Shown: positions 38,208 to 50,687 of the stretch, in pieces
Layout of the letters: every line of letters starts with the position of its first letter
How positions within the stretch are numbered: the stretch's first letter is position 1
NCBI GenBank assembly: GCA_013398295.1
Contig: VZSF01008154.1
Coordinates: 328,683-392,682, forward strand
Reading direction: 5' to 3'
Origin: Chionis minor
Lineage: Eukaryota; Chordata; Aves; Charadriiformes; Chionididae
Length of the DNA: 64,000 nucleotides
The notes under the pieces: generated by a model
Told to the model about the DNA's origin: nothing
The model's input: only the letters and a program-made list of their open reading frames with translations
The model's database searches: none
Position numbers and translations under genes: made by a program

Positions 38208-38906
38208 CCCCCCCCATCTGCCTGGTGTCTTATTTGGCCAGGAGGCAGGCTTTCTGTTGCTACTGAAAAATAAGTAAAAAAAAATATAATGTATATAAAT
38301 AGAGTTGCAATTATCCCTGCTCACTATGTAGAGTTCGATGGTTCCTTACGCTGCACAAGTTCTGGGGTTGCCATCGGCAAATGCCAATGGGGAGAGGGGT
38401 GGAAAAAACCACCAAAAAACCCAAAAAAATCCCACCACCCACACAACCAACACCCCAAATCCCCCGCCCCCCCCAGAAGACCCTGAAAGGAGGGGGAGAA
38501 GGACCCGGGTGACTTACGCGCCGGCGTATGTGTGTCCTTCCTTCCTCAGCGCCGCATCCCTGCCATCCTCTCCCGGCGAGTGACAGCAGGAGCCAGCCCT
38601 CCCTCTTCCCACCTCCCAGCGATGCCAAAGCCACCTCCCACCAAATCCCAAACACGCAGGACTGGCGGCCAGCCCCCTCCTGCACTCCCCCATCCGCCCT
38701 TCCCCACTCCCAGCTCTTACTGGGAAAAGGGGAATCGCTCCGATGCGGGGAGAACGGCGTCCAACAGGCTATCGACACCACAGCCGCTTTTCATTGCCCC
38801 TCTCCCGGCATGGACTGGGAAGTGGGGTAGGACCCTGACCGTGTTTCAGGCAGGGGCTGGCCAGTTACAGGAATGCCAGGAACAGCTGAGCTGGGAAGGG
38901 GGGAGA

Positions 38907-38938
38907 AAAGAAAAAAAAAGGCAAAAAAAAAAAAAAGG
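38907..38938. repeat. A-rich low-complexity tract
   Basis: Two long A runs separated by GGC, inside the CpG-rich region. Confidence 0.75.
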
Positions 38939-40134
38939 AAACCCAAGAAAAGCAGCTGCTTCAAAACACTTTTGCCAAGGCAGCTCTTGCCAGCTGATCA
39001 AACGATGCTCCTTTTGTTTAAAAAGGCATCTAAATTTGCTTTACCGCTGCATTATAACACGATTCAGCAACAACAGTGCTGGGAAAACAATCAGCTGCAC
39101 AGAAAAGTGTAAGCCAGGACTTTGAGCAGCATCCCGAGGCAAAACCCCGGGAAAGGAAAGGCTGGGAGAAGCAGGGGCAGGAGGGAAGGCACAACACGGG
39201 ATGGGGCTGGCAGTGAGCGGATGGCGTGTCACCACCGAAAACACGACGCAACGTGGAGACCCCTGCTTCGACGGCGCCACGTCATCCTTCCCAGAGGGTA
39301 ACCGGGATGCTCCGGAGAGCAGCCTTCAGCTGCAGAAAGCACCCAACCCACTGGTGCTCCAGGAGGACTATACTGGGGGGGGCACGGGGGGGGCCTGCCT
39401 GGTTTCTGTAAAGGTAACTATGAAAGATTAAAAGGGAGCTTAAGCCTATCAAGTGTCAAAAAAGTCACTAGATAGAAATTCCTCATCAAAGCGGCTCTTT
39501 ATTTCCCCCCCACTCCATGCCTCGCTGCCTCTTACTTTGGGTTTTTATGCTGCCTATTACTTTGGGGTTTTATCCCCCCCCCGCCCCAAAATGAACTTTA
39601 AGAGCTTTAAGGAACAAGTTCAATACAGGAAATCAGCTAATTTGATCACAAGGGATTTAGGTCAACTTCAGTTCAAGACCTAACCCCATCTCTTTTATGT
39701 AAACGGCTGGTTTTCCTACTGGTTTAACAGTTCTCGTAACCACCCATACAGCAATCCACCGGATTTTTCCGGTATGTTTGCTACTCTACCCAGTCCTTCA
39801 TATTACAGAGTCTCTTTTCCGAGCACAAAATAAATCAGCAGAATGTTGCTGCAGTGTAAGAACAGAGCAGGTCAGCAAGGCAATGGTGAAACACAAGGAA
39901 ATATCCTGGATCAGCACCACTAGGATTTATTTTCTAAAGGCATTTCAGAAAATACCATCATTTACAGTGTGGTTCAAAGATGACATCTCTCCTTCTTCTA
40001 AAATATCACAGGTTTGGCGCTACTGCAATTGTAGGGTTTCCTCGGTGCAATAATAGGATCTAACAGTGAAGGGTACTAGGTATTCTCCCTAGCTGTGCAA
40101 TTTGCAAAGAAAAAAAAAGCTCTATATTAAGCAC

Positions 40135-40148
40135 AAAAAAAAAAAAAA
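40135..40148. repeat. poly-A tract (14 A)
   Basis: An uninterrupted A run. No element boundary is visible. Confidence 0.85.
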
Positions 40149-43100
40149 GATCTTGTAGCGCAAGCACACAGCTCTCAAAGCCTGAATTGTCTTGGCCACA
40201 TCAGGTTTGATAATTCCAGTAAGAAAATATGAACCCCCACATGAAATAGTAACAGAACATGGGCTTTGATGTGCTATTAAAACCAGAAGACTGGAGCACG
40301 GCTTAGAAAGAACAGGAAGTCCAAAGAAATGCAAAAATAGAAATAAACTCTTTGTGACGCTGCATATATCAGCTCTGGTCAGTGCTATCTGGAACTGATT
40401 CTGAGCAAACTTTTCTAGTTGTCTACGCTCCTTCCATTAAAATTGTAAATGAAGATATTTGTGTTGGAATATTTTTAATAAATATCTTCCTGCACTTTTT
40501 TCGCCCTGTCTAAATTAATTGTGCTTTCACACCACTGATATAAACCAACCCAAGTGACCCAGAGCTTCATTCTGAGACGGCAGCAAGTGGCCGTGTTCTC
40601 TGGGCAGCCTGATGGGCCGGGCCATTTTAAATCCTGCTGCGCAAAACACACACCAAATATAATAATAAGGAAGCCAGGAATACAGAAAGCTAGGAAATTG
40701 CTGCGTTGAAAGACAGGGCATGAAACATTCATTTGTTTTTCCCCCCCCATTCCTCCTCCTCTCGTTTTCCAGATACATCTAAGTTGTTTCATTCATAGCA
40801 AATGAAATCGATAATGCTTTTAGCTCCGAGTACACAAAGAGTTCAGCATAATGCTGCACCCCTTTCAAATCTAACCCCTTCCAGAATTAAACAGGAGCAA
40901 ATCCCAAGTGTAAAAGAAATGCTGGAGCAGGCCCAGCATAGCCATATAGGTGGGGTTTTTTAATAAGTAAATACATATATATGCACACATATACTGGGGC
41001 TCTGAAAAGGACAGGGAAAGCGAGAATATTTCAATACTTCCTAGTGGACCGCATTGGGTGTCAAAGCAGCTTGGGTAGGGGACTCTCCTCTCTTGGGGTG
41101 GGGGAACAAGCCAGTTCACTAATTAAAGCTGTTCCTCCAGGCTTCGTTTTGTGCCAGCTGAGCAGTCCAGTGTCCCTCAGGGGCAGGCATCCTGCCATGG
41201 GCAGAACGGGACACGCCATGGAGCTCAAGCCAGAGGCAGCGCTTTTGAGGCTGGTAACTTGTGACTCAGCTCAGGAACAAATTAAAAACCCAAAGGAAAA
41301 AACCACACCACCCTCACCAACAACCCAACAAAAAAAACAAACCAACAAGTTACTCCCAGAAGATGCGTTTCAAGGGATGACACTCACACGCACTGAACTT
41401 TAGAATGTCTTTTCCATCAGGGAGTTAAAGTCTTTCTTACATTACAATTTAACTAACAAAAATAGGAAAAAAAAAAAGGTGGCAAAAACAACCTGTCGGC
41501 AGCCAGCAGAACGAGAAGCACTTTTCTCCTGCTAGAGAATGCTTTGAAGGTTTCACCATAAAAATAAGAGTTTTCTTCTGCATAGTAACAGGCTACTACA
41601 GCAAAGCATAATACTTCTCTCCAGCACAAATCCCTTCAGAAATAAGCTTAAAAAAGGCCAACTCTACGAGCCCTTCGTGTGCTACCTCTTAAAACACTAA
41701 ATGAGGGACAATTTTCACCTTCCCGGCAGAGCACACCACAGACTGCGAGACGCACTCGCCCAAGGTGCATTAGCCCACGTCTACATAACAGCTTTGAATT
41801 ACTGTAGGTCAGAGCCTCGGGTATTTCCAAGGCAAATTTGTTGGTTGGGATTTTTGTTTTTGAAGGTCCATTCCTAAGTGACAGTTACTTCATGAAGATA
41901 ATGGTAACAGCAAACCAGGAGATCCCTCTCAAAAGGAACTGCAGCTAAAGGGATCCATCAGAAGAAGGTATGAGAAGCAGATCCATGTTCTTCCCAGGGG
42001 AGTCTCCACCCGTAGAAAGATCAAGATGATGTCTACTCACTCATTTGGGTCCTGGCCTACCCAAAAAAAAATATTATCCGTTTCCTAGTGCAAATTCTCT
42101 CCCTATCCATCACTAACACCAACCCAAATCCCACAGAGTCACTTTCATCGAGTAAAAGCACGGCACTCACAGCCTTGGCTTCCTCTTCCAAAACCCAGTG
42201 GCTTTGAAGGGAGGAGAATCAGGAAACATAACGTGGCCAAATTAAGAGAAGGATGCGAGGTACTCACTGTTTGGTTGAAAGGGTAACTTGAAGGAGTTGT
42301 TCCATACTCTTTCAGTTCTTCTTCACTGCTGTTTGCCTGGCCTCTCCTCCCCCTCAAAGCCTTACCGGCAAAGGAATCTAACTTCATTTACAGCGTAGGC
42401 AAAAGGAAGTTCTCCGGTATTTGTTTCATTTCCAGCATTATAACTTTCTAATTAAATTTCTGTGCATCTCTGCTTAGTGTTTGGGTCATTAGTTGAAGGA
42501 GGTGGTTCCTACAGTTCAGCCATCGGCATGAGCCAACGTGAAGATTTTCCAAAGCTCACGACGGGAACGAGCAGCTCTCAGACAAACTTCCCAATTCCCC
42601 AGAGAGCCGCAACCACGGCAGGCAGCTTCCACCAAGGTGCCCGGAGATGACTACATTGTCATCCTTACCAACACCCGCACGGGGTTTACTCTGTGATACC
42701 CAGTAAAAACATCATCCCCTTTTTTATTATTTATTTTTAATTTTTCTCTCCCCCAAGAAAAGCTATAGCGTGTTACCACATCAATCCATCCTACACACTG
42801 TGGAAGTCAGGGTTGCGGTGCTCTATCTCGGAGGTAACAGAATTTGCTATAAAATGCAAAGTTGGAAGAACCACATTTCTGCTCATTGAACAAAACTTTT
42901 CCTCAGGCTTTCACCTACCTCAAAGGGCTGCTTACTATCTTTTGGGATTAAACACGCTGCAGAAGCTTTTGGAGCGTGCCAAGCGCTACCTGCCCTTCCA
43001 CATAGGTCATAGCAAAACCACACGGCCAGAATTTCTTGGGAATACTTTTTTCACCGCGCCTAAGGGGTGGTTGGGAGAAAGCATTTTGAAGAAAACAAGC

Positions 43101-46100
43101 AGATGCTGAAGCTGAGGAGTAAGATGCTGCCAGGAGGTGGTGTGAGCGGGAGAGGATTTTATGGTGTTTTCTATTTCCATTTGAACAACAACAAAAAAAA
43201 CACCCAAAAAGAAGTTCTCAGTATTGAGATACACCCCCTCAGCCTACAGATTCATCTGTGCTTTTTAACACAAGCTTCTTGTTAAACAGCAACAATTAAA
43301 AGCCCCCTCCTCAGCACATGATATATTTTAATGGAACCGTCCTTGACATGTGATATGAAGGCAAATTCGTTTCCCGTCAGCCTGACTCAGCCTAATGGAC
43401 TTCCAAGCTGCAGTTTTTCCACTCCTCTTAATGACTTGTTGCAATGGAGATGAGCGCTCCGCGTACAGCAATGCCATCTTCTGGCACAGTTCCTGTGAGA
43501 AAGGGAAGGGGCTGAATACTGCTAAAAGAAAGCGCCTGTTTTGGGAGGGCAGAAACTCAGACGCCGCAATAAATCTCGGATTCCCCCCCTCTCCGTTTGC
43601 ACGTACTGGGGGGCTCCGATTGTGCCAGGGGCTGAAACGAAGCAGTGGGAGTGCACATGGGGCACGGTAGGAGCAAACTCGCTCAAGCGTCTCGTAAAGG
43701 TGCACCAAGTTCATTGCCAAGAGTGAAGATTTCCATGACCCCAAGTAAAGCACTGCGGCTGAGGACAGGGAGGTGTTCAAAGCTCATCAGTGCAGGAACC
43801 CGGCAGGAAGGGCCAAGCAGTCAAACAGACCCAGCTTTCCATATCCCTGGGAAAATCCTTCCCATATCAGCAAACGTTTCACACAGCTGATTTATTTTAC
43901 TTTTGTATTCCCAGCCAGAAACCCTATATTAAGCAACAGCAAAAAATTGAAAGCACATGCTATTTACATTAAGGAAATAAACAAGGGGGAGCAATTCAGA
44001 ACTTCCTCACCACACTGACTTGCTGCTGAACCACCTCGATGTGTCATTTGGAGGTATAGGAGGGTGGGCTTAAGGTACAGCTTTCCCACTAAATCAATAC
44101 CTCTGCCTCCCAAAATTTGCAAGGCTCACGCTACACTATGTATGGAGAGTATAGACTTCAAAGACCGAACAATAAAAATAAACAGATCTACTCCAAAATC
44201 ATACTTGATAAGAACTCCACAATATTGTTTCTCATTTTCTGAGCCTTTTGCTACCAAAAAGCCACCCTGCGAATCAGATGCGCAGCAGAGATGCTAATCT
44301 GTCAATCTCAGCCAAAACAGCCCAGGCTTCCCCTCGGATACCAGCACCACCAGCAAGAAAGTTACAGTCAATTCCTTTCTCTCTGTAACATTTTCACTTG
44401 GCAACTCATCCAGCCATCACCAAAAAGAGAAAAAATACTTCGCAACACCCGTAAAAACCACAATTACATTCGCTCTCCATCAGTGAAAAATAAGTCAAGG
44501 AAATCTTTCTGTGAATGAAATCAGCCGCACCAATTCTCATATATTTGTTTATTAGTAAAGTATCACCTCCACATAGTTATTTTATAAAAGAACTGCATGT
44601 TTTAAGTGTTTCTGCTTTCACACGAGAAAGGTATTTGGGGCTGTAATTTGCAGAACTATTGGACAAAGCTGAAAGTGTTCTGCTTTCGTTTCCAGTTTCT
44701 TTGATGCTACCCATGGCCTTGCCGTCTCTGCTGCTTTCCCACTCTCCATTAGTTTTGTTTTCCTCCTCTCTCTCCCCCTGCGTTTCTTGCAATTCCCACA
44801 AAAAAGGGCTTTCCCTGACTTCTCTGTCCAAGAGTTATCCACTCTTGCTTCTGCTACTGCTCCGAGTTAAAGGCACTTTTTACAGATGGCTCCTTCTGGA
44901 AAGCGCATACCCTTCATCAGGGCTTATAAATAACCTAACACACATGGTTGTGCAAAAAGAAGCCTGAAAACATTTATTTTAGGAGAAAAAAAACCCAAAA
45001 GGTTACCAATTACTTTTTATTTTAAGGAATAATTTCCTAGGTTTGGGCTTGTTTTACATGTGTGACAAATACCACCAAAACCGTTTGCGAAGCCCTTCAG
45101 TCCTAGGTTTCTCTCTTAGGTTGGTGAACACAAACTAACAGGCGGTCCCGTCAGAACTCTCTTTTTGGAGGCCAGTGATAATCAGGTGCCTTCTGCACTG
45201 CCAAGTCCCCGTCCTGCCCACGATACCAGCATGACAAAGAGGTGCTGCTTTCCAAACAGGAGTAGATTCTTGCTGTGTATGCGTGCTGACACCTTCCAAG
45301 CCCCTAATCTTTGAGCTTCCTGTGCTGATGTTCACAAAATCCAGGTTTGTTTTAATATCAGTTGGAAAAAAAACAACCGTCGTGGCAAAGCGGGCTGCCC
45401 AAATACATCAGCCTCTGGGCCTGGCATGACTCATAGGGCCATGCCCCAACAAAAAGCACCTCACAAGCTACACTGCTAAAGCGTTAAAAAGAAACAAGAG
45501 GAGAAAATAGGCAGTTTTGCAGCCACCAGAATTTCTCTAGGAGCTGCCTCAGCTATTTGAATTACATTCAAGTCGCAACACGAGTTCATCTCTCAAGCCT
45601 TAAGAGAATCCAGGCAAGAAAAAGCACTGTCTGAAATGAATTCTTAGGTGTCCCCTAAAGAGAAAACTCTAAGTAAACTGTTTCCCGCAGTAAGTGTGTC
45701 TGGAGACTCTTGTTCCCAGAGATTCCCATTAGACTAAGGTCAGGAGTTACAGATATGCTCCGTTCCCTCAGCAATTCTTACTAGTCGATAATAATTCCCT
45801 CTCGGAAATTTTATATTTAATCTTCCACAACATCAAACATTTCAAGATATATGCGCTTTGATCAGATTCCCTGCTCGTATTCTGACCGAAAGAGGGGAAA
45901 GCCGGTACGGATGCACGGCCTACAGTTCAAGAGCATTCTTCAAAAATTGTTTTGATTTATCCGATAAGCCACGGAAGAGCCAGCCTATTAAAAAAAACCA
46001 GCCAGACAGGCACTTCCAAGAAAACAAGATTATTACTGGAAGTATCTTCAGTTAAATAAAGCTTATCCTCTGGACACATTCACGTAACAACCAGTAACAC

Positions 46101-46833
46101 TGTCCTAACATACGTGGTAAATAGAGCAAACAGACAACCCCGGTCCCTCCAGAGATGAAGCTGAGGAGCTGACACAATCCCGTTGGGTTTCCAGGTCCCC
46201 TCAGCCAAGCATTTTGCTTGTTTCTTCCTCTGTGGGGGGGAGGAAAATCAGTCATTCAAAATAATATTGCCTGAAACTTACCATCCAACTTCTCAGCCAC
46301 TGCCCGATTTCCCTTCATAAAGGTATTGGAACCTTCAAGCAACACAGCAAATAGCACAGTTACCTCTAGTGAACACACAAAAGCTGCAAAATAAGCAACG
46401 CTCCAGCAGCGCAACCAATACGGGAACAGCACTACTAACTTTCTGGAAGCCGCGCACGTTATTTTCCCTTATTTTATAAAACTATAAATTACTAGTTTTA
46501 AAACTAATTGCTGTATCTCAGTGATTTAGGCATTAGTGCATATGATACAGGGACAAAAAGCCGCCTCAATTCTTGTCCTCTTACACTCCCATCTCACCAG
46601 CAGCACGTCAAAGTTCACCACACGCTTGCAGCACCACTGCGCCTGTCAACAGTTGATAATACACCGGGAAAACTTCCCAAGGCCAGCGGGATACAAACCG
46701 GCACGCTCAGGAAACAGCGCAGGCCAGATGCAGATGTTGGAGAGCAAAAGGTGTATCCCTACCTCAGCCAGAGCAATTTTTCCTCAGTGTGGGAAAACTG
46801 CAGGCCACCTGACAAGCTTTTGCAGGGAGATGC

Positions 46834-46854
46834 AAAAAAAAAAAAAAAAAAAAA
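46834..46854. repeat. poly-A tract (21 A)
   Basis: An uninterrupted A run. No polyadenylation signal or gene-like body lies before it. Confidence 0.85.
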
Positions 46855-48639
46855 TCAAGCTCTGGTCTCCAACAGCTGCAAATTCAACCTCTTGTAACAT
46901 TAGAAGAGAAACAACAATGAAGAACACGCCACTAATTTCAAGATTTCATTATCTGAGCGGTCTTCTCCTACAGGTTTAATAACTTCAGCCTTTGCTGGCT
47001 CTGGCACAGCTACAGTAAATGAAGACTTCTCTTCCCATAGGGATACCCAATATATGAAAAAAGCCTAGGAAATACAAAACAAATCAAATTAAAAAGCACT
47101 TAGGGCCAAATGTAATAATTCTGCAGATGGGTAGGGGTTGGTGTTTTTTTTCCTATTGAGTTATCTCTTTGGAGACTGCCCGACTACATGAACAAGGTGA
47201 TCTTACACATGTGCCTAGAGGGTTCGTCGCGGAACAGAGCTGTTTAACTACAGTCCTTCTTTTGCAAGGGCACCCAAAAACCTGAGGAAAGCGAGAAGAC
47301 AGCCCGCGATACACACAGGCACATCGGAATACACAGGACATCTGAAGCCTGCGCACTGTTCAAATATTTGGCTAGCTGAGTTACACGACTTTTCTCCTGA
47401 AGTTCATGCATCTGGGTAAACACAACCATTTCCTATGTCTACTGGTGTCCAAATTCCTCACGAGTAATCCCAATAATGTAAATTTGGAATCCGAAGCGAA
47501 GTGTTTGTCTTGTCCAATCACGTACACCAGTAACCAGCTTTTAACAGTGAAAGGATTATGGAACAGTCCTTCTTCAAGGAGGCGAGACAAATTTTCATCA
47601 TGATTTATGACACCTCAAGTCAAAAATTGGAGAGAGACTACTTAAAACGCTTTTTTTTTTTGTTGTTAATTGAGGTAGACGCTCATCTCCCCTGTAAAAA
47701 TTTACATGTGTTGTAGCCTCGGTTGCAGGCGATACAGTCAAATAAAAAGACAAACACATTCAACCTGCCTAAACCAAGACAAAAATTAACCTCACCCACC
47801 ATTTGCAACATTTCATTTAAGCTTAGAAAAGAGAAGATGCCCATCTTTCCCCAATTCTTCTGCTCCAACTCTGCTGGTCACCACTGTAAAATTTTCACAT
47901 CAGTTTTACAACCTCACAGTGGAGGGGGGAAAAAGCCTTTAGTCTAACGAGTGGTTTAATATTAGTACTATATACCCAGATGCAAGACCGCTTTCACTTT
48001 TGCAGACCATAATCTTCACCTGAAACATTTAATTACAGTTAAAGGCTGGGCTACGTCGTATCCCCAGTGATGTTTGTACCAGGTTTTCCAGCTACAGGAG
48101 GTAGGTAGAACCGCCACAAAACACCCTGTTCAAATCATTATTCCATACATACATGTTAGAAGAGAAGAATTTCTCCCAAATGCATACTGATTTCTATGTG
48201 CATATTTATGTTCTTCTAGATTTGACACTTAAATTGCATAAAAATGATTACTGTAATTATACATTAAATGGCTTTGAGTGAAATATATACTCATTAACAT
48301 AATTAAAAATCCAATAGAAACATCACCTTTTATAGTTATTCCCTGGCTTCCACTGGATCCTAAGTTAAAAAAAGTCAACGGTTCAGCCATCATAACCTAT
48401 GTTGCCATGGTAAGTGTTCTGCCATACATAATTCCATCTTCCTACAAACAGGGACCAAAAATACCTATTTGTGTCATCTCCAAATGAGAAGATTTAATTT
48501 GTCATTCCTGTATCAAAGCGCGCTTCTGCAAACACATCTATCTTTGCAATTGCATTTAGGTCGGGCTTATTTTATGACAACCACTTATGACAGCTGCAGA
48601 TGTTAAGAGCTTAAGACAAAGATTCAAGAAATCACCCGT

Positions 48640-49682
48640 TTACAGTAATTTTTTTTTATTGCATTTCACCATACTTTAATACTTCACTTTTTCTGCTCTA
48701 ACCCTTTCAACTTGTTACAATATGTAAAAAAGTCTCTTTACAATGCACCTTAAGCCAGTATTTTTCAATTTTTTTCTCCCAAACAAGTGTATCATTGTGT
48801 GCTGCTCTAGCCACTGCACTAGAAAAAATAAGTCTAGAGGGTTCATGGCAATTTCTTCATTAAGGATAAAGTCTTTGGTACACACGCTTCCTATTAGATC
48901 TTAAAAAAAAAAAGTTACCCAAGCAAAACAACAGGGATCAAGTACACCATTTATCTTTCAAGAAAAAGCATTACGTTCTTTTGAATAAGACTCAATGCAG
49001 CCTTTTTTACAATAGTGCATATTCTACGGCTGAGCCCTTGTTTTAAATAGCCAGCTTTGGAGCATTTATTATTACAAAAATAATTTATCTTGGGAATGGT
49101 TTAAAAAACCCACTACATATTCTGCAACAAGGATCCACTCTGTGTGCTTACAAATCAAATCTTCGGGTAGTACGTACAAGCCTTATAAAAGTTGCATTTG
49201 AAATACAGACAAATTAAAATTCAAGAGAAAATGAGTATTGATATACTATTATCTCTCCAACCTCTTGCATAGATTCAGTGTACATCAAGGTGTGTTTTGC
49301 AACATAAGCTCACACCACTTACTCTAAATAATCATCGGCAGCGTATCCCATAATTAGAACTTCACTAAAAAGGATGAATAACATGTTTTTTATGCAGCCC
49401 TGGAATTTGCTGCCCTTAAGTCAATTTTGATTTTGTGACTTTGACCAAAGCAACACAGACTAACAAGGGATTTTAAGCTGTAGCTGAAACTAAAGTGACC
49501 AACTTCCTCAATTCCTCGTTAAACAGCAACAGGGCTGGAGAGCCAATTGGTTTACGTTCTGGGGTGTTTGTCATAGCAACAGTATTGTAGGAAGCTGACC
49601 TGGAGCTTGGTTTTACAGTACATGGCATTTCTAGTATTTCAAATTGATAGATCATAATTAGCATCAGAGTCACCAGGACAGT
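48640..49682 (-). other. possible 3'-terminal exon with long 3' UTR, gene unknown
   Basis: Read on the minus strand, a splice-acceptor-like site (T-rich stretch, then AATAATAG) ends at 49683. An open frame of 69 residues follows to a TAA at 49473-49475. Its middle part is hydrophilic and protein-like, with SRSASYNTVAMTNTPERKP and a C-terminal LLLFNEELRKLVTLV. About 830 bp of AT-rich sequence follow, ending in AATAAA (plus-strand TTTATT at 48655-48660). This order of frame, long AT-rich tail and poly-A signal is typical of a vertebrate last exon. I do not recognise the protein. The acceptor has an imperfect pyrimidine tract, and another AG nearer the SRSASY segment is possible. Without splice or conservation data this stays a candidate. 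Confidence 0.25.
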
Positions 49683-49699
49683 CTATTATTAACCTCCAA

Positions 49700-50465
49700 A
49701 AAACCCAAACCACGTGATGACGTTGCTCGGCAGTTTTCTATGACTGAAGAGTGAATCTCTGCATTAACTCCAAAAAACCTTGATGAAAAGGACAAGTTAA
49801 AAAAAGATAATAATCCCAGATGTAATTCAGCCATATTTTCAGGGGAAATCTTTACAGGGAAGAGATGTCTACGCTGTATTATTGCTGCACGGTGGTGAGG
49901 CACCAGGAAAGCTCAATGTCAAGAGCTCCCGCGAGCACGAGTCAAATTAGAGCTCAACGGGAGAGCAGAAGGAGTAGAGGTTGGCTAGCTCCTCAACCTC
50001 CAAACCATCTTCCAAGAGGCTTAAATAATTTTACATTAGGAAAACCTTAAAAGGCAAGCCAACTACCTTGCACGCACATGGACGTGAGCTCCCAGTAAAG
50101 GTCTAGGTTTAGATGCGCCCCTCTGAAACGGGCGCCGCACCGGCAGGCTGACAGGTGCCGAGAATGCCGGACTAAGTATAGTCGCGGCCAAGGTTGTGTC
50201 AGGTCACGTTATGGATAACCAGAGCCTTCCGCCACCACCACGCTTGTAGATGCAAAGGTTTGCACCTCACCTCTACATCCTATTATGAGTAGCCTTTCAG
50301 GCAATCTGCTATTTCTTAAAATACCACCACAGACAAAGGACACACACACACACCCCTCCCCATTTCATCGAGTGCAGCCAACAAAAAACATCAACAGGGA
50401 CTTCTCATGCCTTTGTATCCTTTGGTACATCACCGGATGGCTGTCACCTAGAAAGATGACTAGAA
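49700..50465. other. unique sequence with a short CA repeat, no gene recognised
   Basis: Lies upstream (minus-strand sense) of the candidate last exon. It contains (CA)n at about 50339-50353. A small CpG-rich patch lies near 50110-50240. No frame is recognisable. Confidence 0.5.
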
Positions 50466-50687
50466 AACCACAGAGCCAAGCCTGGCCAACGAGGGGGACT
50501 TAGCCCTGGAGCCTTCAACAACTTTTGGGGAACTGCAAGAACCACAGAGCCGAGCCCAGCCAGCGACAGCACCTTAACCTTGGAGCCCTCAACAACTTTT
50601 GGGGAACTACAAGAACCACAGAGCCAAGGCCGGCCAGCAACGGGGCCTTACCCTGGAGCCCTCAACAACTTTTGAAGAACTACAGCT
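50466..50687. repeat. 74-bp minisatellite, three copies
   Basis: AACCACAGAGCC starts at 50466, 50540 and 50614, a constant 74-bp spacing. Each unit ends with a CCTGGAGCC...CAACAACTTTTG block and a GAACTACAAG-like end. Copies one and two match more closely at their 3' halves, and copy three diverges after GAAGAACTAC. The period is not a multiple of three, so a coding origin is unlikely. A plus-strand frame across 50525-50887 is a by-product. Confidence 0.9.

Larger units (their letters stand above)
37790..39330 (-). promoter_or_regulatory. CpG island, candidate promoter (orientation tentative)
   Basis: This is the longest CpG-rich region in the window, about 1.5 kb. CpGs are dense at 37.80-38.17, 38.51-38.82 and 39.23-39.32 kb, unlike either flank. 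Vertebrate CpG islands of this size usually mark promoters. On the minus strand a perfect GTAAGT lies at 38512-38517, preceded by GC-rich sequence, which could be the donor of a non-coding first exon. In that exon the first minus-strand ATG frame is very short. A C-tract gap and an A/C-rich stretch (38400-38476) interrupt the island. No coding frame is recognisable. The orientation is inferred from the donor alone. Confidence 0.4.
39331..48639. other. mostly AT-rich unique sequence, no gene recognised
   Basis: I recognise no family in any frame. Two G8 runs lie at 39375-39382 and 39386-39393. A/C-rich low-complexity sequence lies near 41280-41345. One minus-strand segment starting at 43492 follows a very good acceptor-like site and is discussed as a finding. 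Poly-A tracts occur at 40135-40148 and 46834-46854. Otherwise the stretch is featureless. Confidence 0.55.
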
